IMG/VR virus record: IMGVR_UViG_3300033148_005005
Coordinates: 1-50,873 of that record
Reading direction: 5' to 3' (one strand)
Origin: a virus
Length of the DNA: 50,873 nt
Both the position numbers and the translations under genes were made by a program. Below the pieces are notes generated by a model, which was not told the DNA's origin, did no database searches, and saw only the letters and a program-made list of their open reading frames with translations. Positions 7,701-17,290 of the stretch are shown here, piece after piece (within the stretch, counting starts at the first letter, position 1; each line of letters opens with the position of its first letter).

Positions 7701-8882
7701 ATGGCTATCGATAAGCTGTCACTGTACAACAATGCACTGACTCTTATCGGTCAGCGTACCCTAGATAACCTAACGGAAGACAGACCATCTCGATATGCTC
7801 TTGATGCGGCTTATGATCTTGATGCAATTGCTTATTGTCTTGAGATTGTAAAGCCGGTCTTTGCTAGAAAAACGATCACTGATTCTTCTTCCACTACTAG
7901 TTCGGGCCATGATCTTGATAATGTTTTCACATTACCAGCTGATTATCTTTCTCTTATCGGTGTCTACAGTGATGCAGTATTAGATGAAGAAATTGAGAGA
8001 TACATCATTGAAGGCAATACCCTTGCTTGTGAACACGCAACAATCTATTTGCGTTATGTATCTGATGATGCTGTAACTGTCTTCACATACTGGTCGCCAT
8101 CGTTCGCACAAGTCGTATCCAGTTTCTTAGCACGAGAAATAAGTGTACACATTGCTCCAAAACAAACAGAGCAAGCTGACGCTAAATTCGTTGACCGGAT
8201 CAAATCATCTATCGAGATGGATAAAGATCGGGAGCCAACAAAAAGGTCTTCAGCATCAACAGTAACAATGACCAATGAGTGGCGTGCAGTTTATAACGAT
8301 GCATTGCTGATCATGGGTCTACCAGAAATCACATCGAATAATGATGACTCCAACAGAAGAGCTAAATTAGATCACGCATTGAATAGCGGTGTCGTTAAAG
8401 CGTTGCTTGAAATAACTGGCTGGACGTTTGCCACGCAGTCAACAAAAAGCATTTACGATCCATCTGTTGAGCCGTCATGGGGATTTAAAAGGGCGCACGC
8501 ATACCCACCTAAAATGCACCGCATTGATGGTTACTTTTATGACGAATATATGCGTAACCCATTGAAGTTATATACTGATGAGGGTGACAAAATATTTACT
8601 GATGAAGATGAAATTTATGTGAAGTTTATCAGCACAGATTTTTTAACTGACATCACATTATGGCCTATGCACTTTCAGCGATTAGTTGGCGCAAGAATGG
8701 CAGCTGATGCTGCCGGTAGTTTAAAATCAGAAGGCGCTGATCTTAAGATGGCGAGAGAGATTTATGAAGAGCGCGAAGAGACAGCAAAATCAATTGATAC
8801 GATGGCATCCCCGCCTCGCGTGTTGTCCGGTGGTAAGTGGGCCGGTTCAAGATACACGGGTCGCTACAATGGGAGACCGTAA
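7701..8882 (+). CDS. Tail tubular protein A-like protein, apparently two tandem copies of the domain
   Basis: A 393-residue adaptor, about twice the length of T7 gp11 (196). Residues 1-180 begin KLSLYNNALTLIGQ and residues 190-393 begin EWRAVYNDALLIMGLPEI. Both halves continue with a run of aspartate and arginine, a helix starting near LDAAYDL or LDHALNS, an E-x-x-x-P/G-F-A-R/T element, a later beta stretch and a helix (FAQVVSSFLAREIS; FQRLVGARMAADAA). This adaptor forms the ring below the portal. The stop overlaps the next start (TAATG), so the two tail tubular genes are translationally coupled. Confidence 0.78.
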   Translation: MAIDKLSLYNNALTLIGQRTLDNLTEDRPSRYALDAAYDLDAIAYCLEIVKPVFARKTITDSSSTTSSGHDLDNVFTLPADYLSLIGVYSDAVLDEEIERYIIEGNTLACEHATIYLRYVSDDAVTVFTYWSPSFAQVVSSFLAREISVHIAPKQTEQADAKFVDRIKSSIEMDKDREPTKRSSASTVTMTNEWRAVYNDALLIMGLPEITSNNDDSNRRAKLDHALNSGVVKALLEITGWTFATQSTKSIYDPSVEPSWGFKRAHAYPPKMHRIDGYFYDEYMRNPLKLYTDEGDKIFTDEDEIYVKFISTDFLTDITLWPMHFQRLVGARMAADAAGSLKSEGADLKMAREIYEEREETAKSIDTMASPPRVLSGGKWAGSRYTGRYNGRP

Positions 8883-11527
8883 TGCCTAGAGGTACAGCGA
8901 ATCATTTTAATCGTGGTGAGGTTGATCAAAAGGCATTGGTTCGTAGTGATGTAAAAAGAATCAATAGCTCTGCATCTCTGATGTCAAATTTTATACCATC
9001 TCGATTAGGTAGTATGATTTACCGACCAGGAACTGAATACGTTGTAGAGCTAGATAATACTTATGATCATTATCTTATTCCATTTATTGCGGCAATAGAT
9101 GACACGGCAATCCTTGATTTTTATAATGATAAACTTGAATTCATTGTCAATGATGTGCCGGTTGAAGCGAACACGGTAACATCAACAGTAACGCCAAGCT
9201 TCACAGGATGGAATGACGCATCTACTGGTTCCGCGTTTCTTGATAGCGAAGGTGGTTTGTTACGACTAACAGGCGATGGTTTTTCTAATGCCGTTGCTTA
9301 TCAAAATTTTGGTTCATTTGAAACAGCTGTTGAACATTCACTTAAGATATCAATCAAAGATGCTCCAGTTGCTGCTAAGATTGGAACATCCGGCGTTGGG
9401 TCAACAGATATCTTTAAAGGCACGTTAAAAGTAGGAACTCATATTTTAACTTTTACACCAACGTCATCGCCAACTGTTACGATTGAAACAACCAAAAAAT
9501 ATCACTCTGTTATAACTTCTATGAGCTTCTTAACAAGCGGCCAGAATATAAGTTTAGATACATTGCTTGGTCAGGATAGAATTGAAACCTTGCGGCTTGT
9601 TCAATCAGGTGATGTTGTTTTCTTTGCTTTCCAAGAAATTGTACCAACCACTGATTGGCGTTTATTTGCTGTTGAGCATAGAGGCGATAAGTCTTGGTCA
9701 GTTGTTGATTACTCGCCATATGATGGCCCGTTTGAATCAATTAATAACACCAGCATAACGCTGTCACCTAGCGCGTTAAGCGGCGATATTATTGTCACTT
9801 CTTCAGAGGATCTTTTTGATGCTGGAGATGTGAATTCATTGGTCAAGATATTATCATCGGGCCAAAAGGTAAGTGCATCGATCTCTGTTGATACTGGTGC
9901 TGGCACTAACTCAATCAGAGTTGTTGGTGTTGGTGAAACGCGAGTATTTAAACTTTTTGTGTCTGGTATCACAACAGCAACAGTGACGCTTCAGCGATCT
10001 GCTGATGATTCGAGTTGGGTTGATGTCGCGGCTTATACTGTTGATACGACAACAACTCATGACGATGAGTTTGATAATTCAATATTTTATTATCGTCTTT
10101 TTGTTAAAGCGGGTGAAAATCCTGGGCTTGAAACCTTATCTCTTGATCTTTTATATGCCGCTGGATCGATAGAAGGCGTTTGTCGATTAACTGGTTATAA
10201 AAGCACGACAGAGATGTATGCACAGGTACTACAAGAATTTGGTGGCATTGATGCAACACGAGATTGGTATCAAGGTTCATGGTCTTCAAACAAAGGATTC
10301 CCATCTACTGTTGATATAGCCGAGGGTCGTTTATTCTTTGGTGGTGACCAGGCGACATGGGGATCAGTATCTGATGCTTACTATTCATTTGATCGTGGTA
10401 TCGAGGGTGACTCTGCTTCCATATTGCGTACAATTGGATCGGGGCCAGTCGATGGTATTAAGTGGATAAAAGAAGCCGGTCAATTAATTATTGGAACAGC
10501 TGGCTCTGAAAAAGCTCTGCGATCAAGTTCATATGGTGAAGTGTTATCTCAAAATAATGCGAATCTAAAGAGCGGATCAAACCAAGGGTCATCAAATATT
10601 GATGCGGTAAAAGATGACAACGTTATTTATTTTGTTCAGCGATCAGGTGTTAAGATTTATTCATTGGAAAATACATCAGCTAGTGAAAAGTTTGTGACAA
10701 CCGATGCAAACTTATTGAATCAAAAAATATGCGCCGTTGGCATTAAAAGGCTTGCTGTTGTAAAGCAACCAGAAAGCAGAATATATGCGCTGCTGAATGA
10801 TGGAAGCATGGCCGTGTACACGGTTGATCAAGCTGAAGAGGTTGCAGGATGGAGTCGTTTATCTATGAGCGACCAAGGCACTTTTGTTATAGAAGATATC
10901 ATTGTTTTACCAAGTCAGAATGAAGATGTTATTTATCTGGTGGTTAATCGTGATGGTGATAAATACTTAGAAAAGATGGCTAAATATATTAACTGCGTTG
11001 GTGGTGATGTATCAGAAACGTTTGATAGTTTTCTTCGATACACGTCACCGGGCACAACCATAACCGGTCTTGGTCATCTGGAAGGTTTTAGTGTTGGTGT
11101 ATGGGCTGATGGTCAAGACAGGGAATCACAGGTTGTTGCTAGTGGCTCAATTACCGTCAGTGCTGCATGGACTAATGTGATTGTTGGTCTTCGTTATACG
11201 GCTGATTATATTTCAAACAAATTAGATAACTATGATAAGTATTCAGTATTAACTGAGCTTAAGCGAGTCGTTGATACGGGACTGGTGTTAATGGATTACT
11301 GGCCTGGGTCATTAAAGATAGGGCCGACTAATGCAGACATGAAACCATTGCCATTAATTGAAGACGGCAAAGTTGTTGATATGACGGCTACCATCAGTGA
11401 TTACAGCGAAAGACCATTTGATTATGATGGTGATACTGAGGTTGATCCACGTATTCATATGCAAGCGACTGGCCCTTGCACTATACTGGCGTTAACTTAC
11501 GATATAGAAGGTGATCGTTCAGCGTGA
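8882..11527 (+). CDS. Tail tubular protein B-like (tail nozzle) protein
   Basis: An 881-residue protein. I take the ATG at 8882 (overlapping the upstream stop) rather than an upstream in-frame codon, because MPRGTANHFNRGEVDQ is the usual start of this family. The N-terminal 60 residues (FIPSRLGSMIYRPGTEYV) and the later SVSDAYYSFDRG-like propeller segments are characteristic of the large tail protein next to tail tubular A in podoviruses. The middle is beta-rich (130-440). It should form the nozzle through which DNA and internal proteins are ejected. It ends in GTGA overlap with the next gene. Confidence 0.84.
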   Translation: MPRGTANHFNRGEVDQKALVRSDVKRINSSASLMSNFIPSRLGSMIYRPGTEYVVELDNTYDHYLIPFIAAIDDTAILDFYNDKLEFIVNDVPVEANTVTSTVTPSFTGWNDASTGSAFLDSEGGLLRLTGDGFSNAVAYQNFGSFETAVEHSLKISIKDAPVAAKIGTSGVGSTDIFKGTLKVGTHILTFTPTSSPTVTIETTKKYHSVITSMSFLTSGQNISLDTLLGQDRIETLRLVQSGDVVFFAFQEIVPTTDWRLFAVEHRGDKSWSVVDYSPYDGPFESINNTSITLSPSALSGDIIVTSSEDLFDAGDVNSLVKILSSGQKVSASISVDTGAGTNSIRVVGVGETRVFKLFVSGITTATVTLQRSADDSSWVDVAAYTVDTTTTHDDEFDNSIFYYRLFVKAGENPGLETLSLDLLYAAGSIEGVCRLTGYKSTTEMYAQVLQEFGGIDATRDWYQGSWSSNKGFPSTVDIAEGRLFFGGDQATWGSVSDAYYSFDRGIEGDSASILRTIGSGPVDGIKWIKEAGQLIIGTAGSEKALRSSSYGEVLSQNNANLKSGSNQGSSNIDAVKDDNVIYFVQRSGVKIYSLENTSASEKFVTTDANLLNQKICAVGIKRLAVVKQPESRIYALLNDGSMAVYTVDQAEEVAGWSRLSMSDQGTFVIEDIIVLPSQNEDVIYLVVNRDGDKYLEKMAKYINCVGGDVSETFDSFLRYTSPGTTITGLGHLEGFSVGVWADGQDRESQVVASGSITVSAAWTNVIVGLRYTADYISNKLDNYDKYSVLTELKRVVDTGLVLMDYWPGSLKIGPTNADMKPLPLIEDGKVVDMTATISDYSERPFDYDGDTEVDPRIHMQATGPCTILALTYDIEGDRSA

Positions 11528-11874
11528 TACGAGCTGCTAACAGAGATGATATAATCGCTTGGCGCGGTGAACCCTATAAAGAATCATTCAGGGGAATCGT
11601 TGTTGAGATTGATGGCGAGGTGATTGGTATAGGTGGCGTTCTTCATGCTGCTCAATTACAGGCTTTCAGTGAGATAACAGATGAATTGAGGAAGCGGCCA
11701 AAATTATTAGTGTTGGCTGCGAGAGAATTTAGAAAGGTTTTGAATCAATATGATTATCCTGTTTATGCAGGGGCTAGTGAAAAAGAAGTGAATGCCGGTG
11801 GTTTTTTAGAGTACATTGGTTTTGAACATTATAAAGAGAGGATTTACAGATGGGTGCAGCCGCAATACCGTTAA
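11524..11874 (+). CDS. GNAT acetyltransferase-like protein in the internal virion cluster
   Basis: A 116-residue protein with a GTG start overlapping the previous stop (GTGA). The chain follows a short GNAT layout: an N-terminal helix, paired strands (GIVVEIDGEVIGIGGV), a helix-rich centre (ITDELRKRPKLLVLAAREF) and a C-terminal YIGFEHYKERIYRW strand. The acetyl-CoA loop is not well formed, so catalysis is doubtful. Proteins like this occupy the T7 gp13-like slot in many podoviruses and may help assemble the internal core. It overlaps the next gene by 25 bases. Confidence 0.65.
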   Translation: MIRAANRDDIIAWRGEPYKESFRGIVVEIDGEVIGIGGVLHAAQLQAFSEITDELRKRPKLLVLAAREFRKVLNQYDYPVYAGASEKEVNAGGFLEYIGFEHYKERIYRWVQPQYR

Positions 11875-12257
11875 TGGTCGGCGCAACAATGATCAGTGCA
11901 AGCGCCTCTATACAACAAGGTGAGGCAGCTCAACAAGCCGCTGAATTTAGAGCCAAGACACAAACAGCTGCTGGCACAAGAAAGGCCGGTGCAGCTAAAC
12001 GTGCTGGTGATATTGTTACATCTGATGCAAGGGCGGCAATGGCAGCTGGTGGTGGTTCTGCTAGTGATCCTGGTGCTATATCTACTATTGGTAAAATTCA
12101 ATCTGAAGCTGAGTACAATGCGTTGGCTGCTCTGTATGAAGGTGAGACAGCAGCAGACATATCTATTTATGAAGGTGAGAGAGCGCAAGAAGCCGCTCAA
12201 ATGCAAACTCTTAGTACAGTCTTAAGTGGTGCATCACGAATATCAAGAATGCCGTAA
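11850..12257 (+). CDS. Small internal virion protein (membrane-inserting type)
   Basis: A 135-residue Ala/Gly/Ser-rich helical protein. Residues 1-22 (MGAAAIPLMVGATMISASAS) form a hydrophobic helix, followed by amphipathic helices rich in glutamine and alanine. The segment GGGSASDPGAISTIGKIQSE near residue 67 is reminiscent of the glycine-rich turn shared by T7 gp14-like proteins. Such proteins are ejected and line a channel in the outer membrane. Its position just before the larger internal virion proteins supports this. The start lies inside the upstream gene and has GAGAGG nearby. Confidence 0.68.
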   Translation: MGAAAIPLMVGATMISASASIQQGEAAQQAAEFRAKTQTAAGTRKAGAAKRAGDIVTSDARAAMAAGGGSASDPGAISTIGKIQSEAEYNALAALYEGETAADISIYEGERAQEAAQMQTLSTVLSGASRISRMP

Positions 12258-12296
12258 ATGTGATGCAGTAATGAATAAGGTTAATGGATAAATAAG

Positions 12297-13880
12297 ATGC
12301 CAAAAATAAAAACAGCTCGATCATTGGTGCGTAAGATCCCTGAAGTAAGCGGGGTCATCAGCACAAAAGGAGCTGGCGCAAATATAGGCAAGGGCTTGGC
12401 TGATGTGGCAGAAGCTGCTTATAGTTATGGTCAGCGTCAAAACAACAATCAACTAGCAAAAGCAAACTCTGACATGAGTACGTTTATCATTGGTGAGTCA
12501 GCTGCTTATGATGAAGATCCAGACTACAAAACTATTGAAAATAGATTCACTGGTAATACAACAAAAAAAATGGGCGAGATTGCTGCAAACATAACTGATG
12601 CTGCTACACGAGAAAAATTCTTAAACAGCTTTAAACCAAAAGTAGCGATGGCAACAGAAAAAGTAAACGATATTGCTTGGGGTAAAGAGCGGTCATTTGA
12701 AAGAGGCGGACTATCTACGCGGTTAACTACTCAACGAGATGCTGCTATTTTATCAGGTGATATTGGTGGCGCTGGTACGATGGCTGGTGATCTTATTCAG
12801 TCACACGTTGATCTTGGTCATATTAGTGCTGAAGAAGCCGCGAAAATGAATAAGTCATTTAAAGACAGTTTGACTAAGGGGTACATAAAAGCACAGCCAC
12901 CAGAAAAAAGACTTGAAGCGTTAAAGAATCCAACTGTTAAAAAGAATTTGCCACCTGATGTTTTCGCAGAGCTTAACCGCGCTGCTGAAAGTGAATTGAG
13001 GGAAGGCAAGGCCCAAACTCAAGTTGATGAATACATGACTGATCCTGATGTTGATCGTATTGAAGTGATGGATAAAATAGAAAAGAAATACGGGAAAGAT
13101 CCTGCTTTGAGAAAAGAAGTTGAAGCTCGTTTTGATTATGATTTCAATAAGCGAGAAAAAGGAATTGCTGAAGGCAGAGATAAACTACATAGCGATTATT
13201 TCTTACCTGTTAGAGCTGGTGAAATGATGGTCAAGGATATCCCAAGGGAAGAGCTTGAGCGCATGAGTCCTAAACAGCAAAACAGTTTATTTGCGGCTCA
13301 AGCTAATTCTGTTGCTAAATCTAAAACGCCTTATAACGTAATTCATGATGACACAATGAACGCATTGTATCGGTCTAAGAATTTTCAGGATCTTCGTCAG
13401 TATTTCCGAGATAACGCTCACGAATTAAGTGACGCTCAATTGAAGCAATGGTCAAAGACATCTGTCGAGGGCGTAGTGCCTGAACACAAAGCTCCGTTTA
13501 CTTTAACTGAAACAATAAATAATAAAGTGCCTGGTTATAGTAAAGAGAAAAGAGGTGAGTTAAAAGAATCTGTCTCTGAGTGGGTATTTGATTATCAGGA
13601 AAAAGAAAAACAATACCCTGATGATAAAGCAATCAATAACGAGATAGACAGAAAAATAATGGAGTATGGAACAACTGGCTGGTTTATGGGTCGTGATCCA
13701 ACACCAACATTTAAGATGGAAGAAGAAGAACAGAAGTTTGTTCTTAAATCTGCGAAAGAAGAAAACAAAAAAGCTTATAATGATGCTGAAGAATACTTTA
13801 AGGGGAAAGGTGTTCAGCCAGATATGGGTCAGTTCATGCAAGTTTTCGATAAGCTAAAGGGAAGACCTAATGCTGAGTGA
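12297..13880 (+). CDS. Large helical internal virion protein
   Basis: A 527-residue protein, almost wholly helical and charged. It has an N-terminal basic segment (MPKIKTARSLVRKIPEVSG) and no signal peptide or membrane helix. Motifs such as ATREKFLNSFKPK, DPALRKEVEARFDYDFNKRE and ISAEEAAKM are typical of podovirus internal core proteins that sit on the portal and are ejected before DNA. No catalytic site is recognised. It overlaps the following internal protein by 11 bases, so the two are likely made together. Confidence 0.72.
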   Translation: MPKIKTARSLVRKIPEVSGVISTKGAGANIGKGLADVAEAAYSYGQRQNNNQLAKANSDMSTFIIGESAAYDEDPDYKTIENRFTGNTTKKMGEIAANITDAATREKFLNSFKPKVAMATEKVNDIAWGKERSFERGGLSTRLTTQRDAAILSGDIGGAGTMAGDLIQSHVDLGHISAEEAAKMNKSFKDSLTKGYIKAQPPEKRLEALKNPTVKKNLPPDVFAELNRAAESELREGKAQTQVDEYMTDPDVDRIEVMDKIEKKYGKDPALRKEVEARFDYDFNKREKGIAEGRDKLHSDYFLPVRAGEMMVKDIPREELERMSPKQQNSLFAAQANSVAKSKTPYNVIHDDTMNALYRSKNFQDLRQYFRDNAHELSDAQLKQWSKTSVEGVVPEHKAPFTLTETINNKVPGYSKEKRGELKESVSEWVFDYQEKEKQYPDDKAINNEIDRKIMEYGTTGWFMGRDPTPTFKMEEEEQKFVLKSAKEENKKAYNDAEEYFKGKGVQPDMGQFMQVFDKLKGRPNAE

Positions 13881-15873
13881 TGATGACATAAAATCACTGG
13901 ATGTTTTGCGCGGCGAACCTGATCTGAGTGAGTCGCTAAATCTTGCCACGATGAATGATCCTGACAAGGCTGCTGAGTCTCTTGGTATGCCGATATCAAA
14001 TGAAACCTATCAGGCAAATAAACCTCAGATTGATCGGTCTAAAAAACTAGACTTAATTAATATTGAAAGCTTAAAAAAATTACACCCTAAAACATCCAGC
14101 TGGTTGACTGATAAAACCAATGCGTCGATTGCGATTGATGATCTTGATATCCTAAAGGGCATGGAAGATACAACGACTGCTCATGATCGAACATGGGGTG
14201 AATTCGGTATTGATACATCTGTTGATCTTGGTAAGGGTGTTGTCGGTCTTGGTCAATCGATTGTTGGTTTGCTTGATATTGTTACTATAAATCGGTTTGG
14301 TCATGCTGCTGAAATTCTTGGTTATGAACCAGAAAAAACAAAAAAGTTTTTATCTAAATTTTATAGTGAAGAAAGAAAAGAAGCTGATATAAAAGTCGCT
14401 AAAGCAAAAGGTTTTTTTGGAACGTTAGAAGCGTTAGCTGAAGAACCTGAAACTGCTCTTGGTACTATTGTTGAATCAACACCTATGATGATCGGGGCCG
14501 CTGCTGCTGTTAAAAAAGTAGCGAGTGAGATGCTATTGAGTGCCGGTGTTGAAGCAGGTACGCCAGCTGCAACAAAACTTTTAACCAGTGCCGATGCTAT
14601 AGCAAAATTAACTGTAGCGTCATCTGCATCAGAAGGCGCAATGGTTGCTGGTCAGATTCAAGAGACTGCACGAGGGAAAGGAAAGGAATACACTGAGTCA
14701 ATATTACCAGCTACTATTGCTGGTTTAACTACCACGTTAATTGGCTTGCTGTCATCAAAGCTTATTCCTGATGCAGAAGTTAGTCTTGTATTGGCTTCTC
14801 TTGGTAGTGGTGCAAAAAAGGAATTCTTAGCAGCTGGAAAAGAAATAGCTAAAACAACATTCAAAGAAGGTGTGCTTGAAGAGTTGCCTCAGTCTGCACA
14901 AGAACAAATATTTACCAACTTAGCACTCGGCAAGCCTTGGTCTGATGGTGTACCAGAAGGATCAGCAATGGGGCTTGTGGCTGGTACTGGTACTGGCTTC
15001 GGTATGTCTGTCGGTACTCAAACATTAACTTTAATAAACAGTACTGAGCGCGATGCTAATGTTGCTGTTAAATCAAATGCAGACCAGAAAGAAATAGACA
15101 CTATTGTTTCATTCGCTCAATCCAGCACAACAAATGAACGATCAACAGAACACTTTGAAGACTTCGTGAATTCATTGGGTGAAGATAAAGAAGTATTGAT
15201 ACCGAATGAAGTTGCAGAGCAAATGGTTGATGCACCTGATTACATTACTGATCAATTAAATGATTTAGGAATCAGTATTTCAATACCATTAAAAAAGTTT
15301 GCCGGTGAGGTCGCACTCAATGAAGAATGGATGGGTTTGATTCGTCCACATATAAAATTAAGTTCAAATACATTAAGCCAAACTGAGATTGATGATGCTG
15401 ATCGTGGTGAGATACAAGAGCTATTGAAGAGAGCCAAGGTCGAGCAGGAAACCATCACTGAGGCCGATAGAATATTTGACACGGTTAAGGATCAATTAAA
15501 AGAAACAAAAATGCAGGGCGAATCAACAGCGAGACATAGTGCTGCTTTGTATCCTGCTTATGCAGCTGTCTACGTTGAGAAGGCAAGAAAAGCTGGTCAT
15601 GATATCACTATGTCTGAAGCGTTCGAGATGATGGGTTTCAGTGTCCAGGCTGGCGATGTTGATGTTGAGGTTGCTGGCACGATACTGGATCAACCGGCTG
15701 ATGAGGATGTGCTTGCTCAACAAGATATACCTGATGATCTTGAGATAACAATGGAATCAGAGGCTATTGAAACTGGTGATGTTACTGAGGCGACATATAA
15801 TGCTAAAGAGCTATCAACCGAAATTGATGATAAACTCGATTCATATCAGAAATTGTTGGATTGTTTACAATGA
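13870..15873 (+). CDS. Internal virion/ejection protein with hydrophobic central region
   Basis: A 667-residue protein. Residues 1-110 are charged and helical. About 110-300 contain several glycine/alanine-rich hydrophobic segments (GKGVVGLGQSIVGLLDIV; TPMMIGAAAAVKKV; LPATIAGLTTTLIGLLSSKL) that could insert into membrane, and 340-390 repeats this glycine-rich character. The C-terminal third is acidic and helical. This layout matches the front end of the very large polyvalent ejection proteins of podoviruses. The 2204-residue protein at 20589 looks like the remaining modules, separated here by the tail cassette. No lytic transglycosylase signature was recognised. Confidence 0.66.
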   Translation: MLSDDDIKSLDVLRGEPDLSESLNLATMNDPDKAAESLGMPISNETYQANKPQIDRSKKLDLINIESLKKLHPKTSSWLTDKTNASIAIDDLDILKGMEDTTTAHDRTWGEFGIDTSVDLGKGVVGLGQSIVGLLDIVTINRFGHAAEILGYEPEKTKKFLSKFYSEERKEADIKVAKAKGFFGTLEALAEEPETALGTIVESTPMMIGAAAAVKKVASEMLLSAGVEAGTPAATKLLTSADAIAKLTVASSASEGAMVAGQIQETARGKGKEYTESILPATIAGLTTTLIGLLSSKLIPDAEVSLVLASLGSGAKKEFLAAGKEIAKTTFKEGVLEELPQSAQEQIFTNLALGKPWSDGVPEGSAMGLVAGTGTGFGMSVGTQTLTLINSTERDANVAVKSNADQKEIDTIVSFAQSSTTNERSTEHFEDFVNSLGEDKEVLIPNEVAEQMVDAPDYITDQLNDLGISISIPLKKFAGEVALNEEWMGLIRPHIKLSSNTLSQTEIDDADRGEIQELLKRAKVEQETITEADRIFDTVKDQLKETKMQGESTARHSAALYPAYAAVYVEKARKAGHDITMSEAFEMMGFSVQAGDVDVEVAGTILDQPADEDVLAQQDIPDDLEITMESEAIETGDVTEATYNAKELSTEIDDKLDSYQKLLDCLQ

Positions 15874-16148
15874 AAACATCGAAGCTTGAGCTTGTGAAAA
15901 AAGAAGAAAAAAAAGCCGAGTCCAATATAAAAATTGAGCCTGTGATTCAGGTTAATGTACCAGCGCCTGATATGAATCCAATTGCGATGGCTATTGAAAA
16001 GATGATATCTGAGCCTGTTGCACCAAAATTTGATGTGCATATTCATGAGAAAGAAAAAAAACCAAAGCGTGTTAAGATAGAAGTCACAGAACGTGATGGA
16101 CGCGGATTTATTAAAGCATTAATATGTACTGAAATACAGGATAATTAA
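15870..16148 (+). CDS. Small conserved phage protein before the tail cassette
   Basis: A 92-residue protein. I start at the ATG overlapping the previous stop (ATGA) rather than at the upstream in-frame TTG. The N-terminal 25 residues are lysine/glutamate-rich and probably coiled coil. They are followed by a proline-rich piece with VQVNVPAPDMNP and IHEKEKKPKRVKI, and by a conserved-looking end, VTERDGRGFIKALI. I have seen proteins ending in V-x-R-D-x-x-G-R-I next to tail fibre genes in many phages. Function is unknown. Confidence 0.6.
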   Translation: MKTSKLELVKKEEKKAESNIKIEPVIQVNVPAPDMNPIAMAIEKMISEPVAPKFDVHIHEKEKKPKRVKIEVTERDGRGFIKALICTEIQDN

Positions 16149-16150
16149 TA

Positions 16151-17290
16151 ATGGCTACCGTACAAGATACAGATTTTTCAGGCTGTCAAGTACAATCGAC
16201 TCGGCCATATTTAGATGGCGCATTTTTCTCATCTGACAGGGGTGGCGTTGGCGGCTTGCCAATAGATTCAACTGTATTCGCTAAGTATGAGTCTAATATG
16301 ACTACATACGGCGGGGTTTGGGGTGAGGCACTTTTGCTGGTCGATGAAGCTGATATGGTTTTCCCTGGGTGGACAGGCTACAGCTATGTTTATTATGATG
16401 GAACATCAGGCTTTTATAAAATTCAAGAGTACACAGGAAACACAAACCCGTGGCAGGGATACGCAGATCACGCCAAACTGTTTTATAGAGATAAGTTCTG
16501 TGGGTATTACAACTATGGAGTGGCTGGTTTTGACAGGTTTCCTCATGGGTTGTACCGAGATTGGTTAGTAACATCAGATGCAGATTCGTTAGCAGGAATT
16601 ACTCTACTCCGTGATAATGCCTCATTTTCTGACCCTGCTAGTACACCGCAGTTGTGGTATTCAGGGTTATCAAGAGAGACTGCGTATGCACTCGGTAATC
16701 ACGTAATAGCAGAACGTGTTGGAGAAACGCGTGTTACAGCTAAAGTTGATCTTTATGTAGCAATGGCTTTGCAGCATATCTACGAATGGACTACTTATGA
16801 TTTTGCACAGGGAGTTCCTGAGTACGAAAGGGTTTCTCCATTCATGTGTGGTTTAACCTCTGAGGCTCTTATTAGTTATTATGAGTGGGAAGTTGAAGAA
16901 GGCAACAATCCAGACAACACAATCCCAGAAGCATTGAAAACACTCGCTAATCATTTAATAGTGGCAACTGTACAAGAAGGCCCAAATACTGGATTGCCGA
17001 TGTGGTCAGATGACGCTGAATCATCAGGGTATGGAGCGTTCAGGTATGAGGATAGAGAGATATCTGGAACAGGGACAAACTTTGCTCCTGCGTTGAGTTT
17101 ATTAATTGCGCCTTTATATTCTTGGTTATATAACCACTACAACGATACTTACTACAGAGATTTTGGTGATAAGGTTTTTGCTGGTGGCGTTATGATTAAT
17201 TCTGACTACCTACTAGGCGAGATTACCGGTAAGCAGTTCTTCCAAAACTATCGCTGGAGTTTTGACCATCTTGTTTGGAGAGCGCAATAA
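16151..17290 (+). CDS. Possible tail-associated surface polysaccharide-binding or degrading protein
   Basis: A 379-residue protein rich in Tyr, Trp, Gly and Asp. A short N-terminal beta stretch is followed from about residue 75 by a helical repeat layout (helices ending in aromatic residues, e.g. SRETAYALGNHVIAERVG; VDLYVAMALQHIYEWT; SPFMCGLTSEALISYY). This resembles an alpha/alpha toroid as seen in polysaccharide lyases and glycosidases. I recognise no defined catalytic motif, so enzyme activity is inference. Position at the head of a receptor cassette supports host-surface interaction. The stop overlaps the next start (TAATG). Confidence 0.5.
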   Translation: MATVQDTDFSGCQVQSTRPYLDGAFFSSDRGGVGGLPIDSTVFAKYESNMTTYGGVWGEALLLVDEADMVFPGWTGYSYVYYDGTSGFYKIQEYTGNTNPWQGYADHAKLFYRDKFCGYYNYGVAGFDRFPHGLYRDWLVTSDADSLAGITLLRDNASFSDPASTPQLWYSGLSRETAYALGNHVIAERVGETRVTAKVDLYVAMALQHIYEWTTYDFAQGVPEYERVSPFMCGLTSEALISYYEWEVEEGNNPDNTIPEALKTLANHLIVATVQEGPNTGLPMWSDDAESSGYGAFRYEDREISGTGTNFAPALSLLIAPLYSWLYNHYNDTYYRDFGDKVFAGGVMINSDYLLGEITGKQFFQNYRWSFDHLVWRAQ

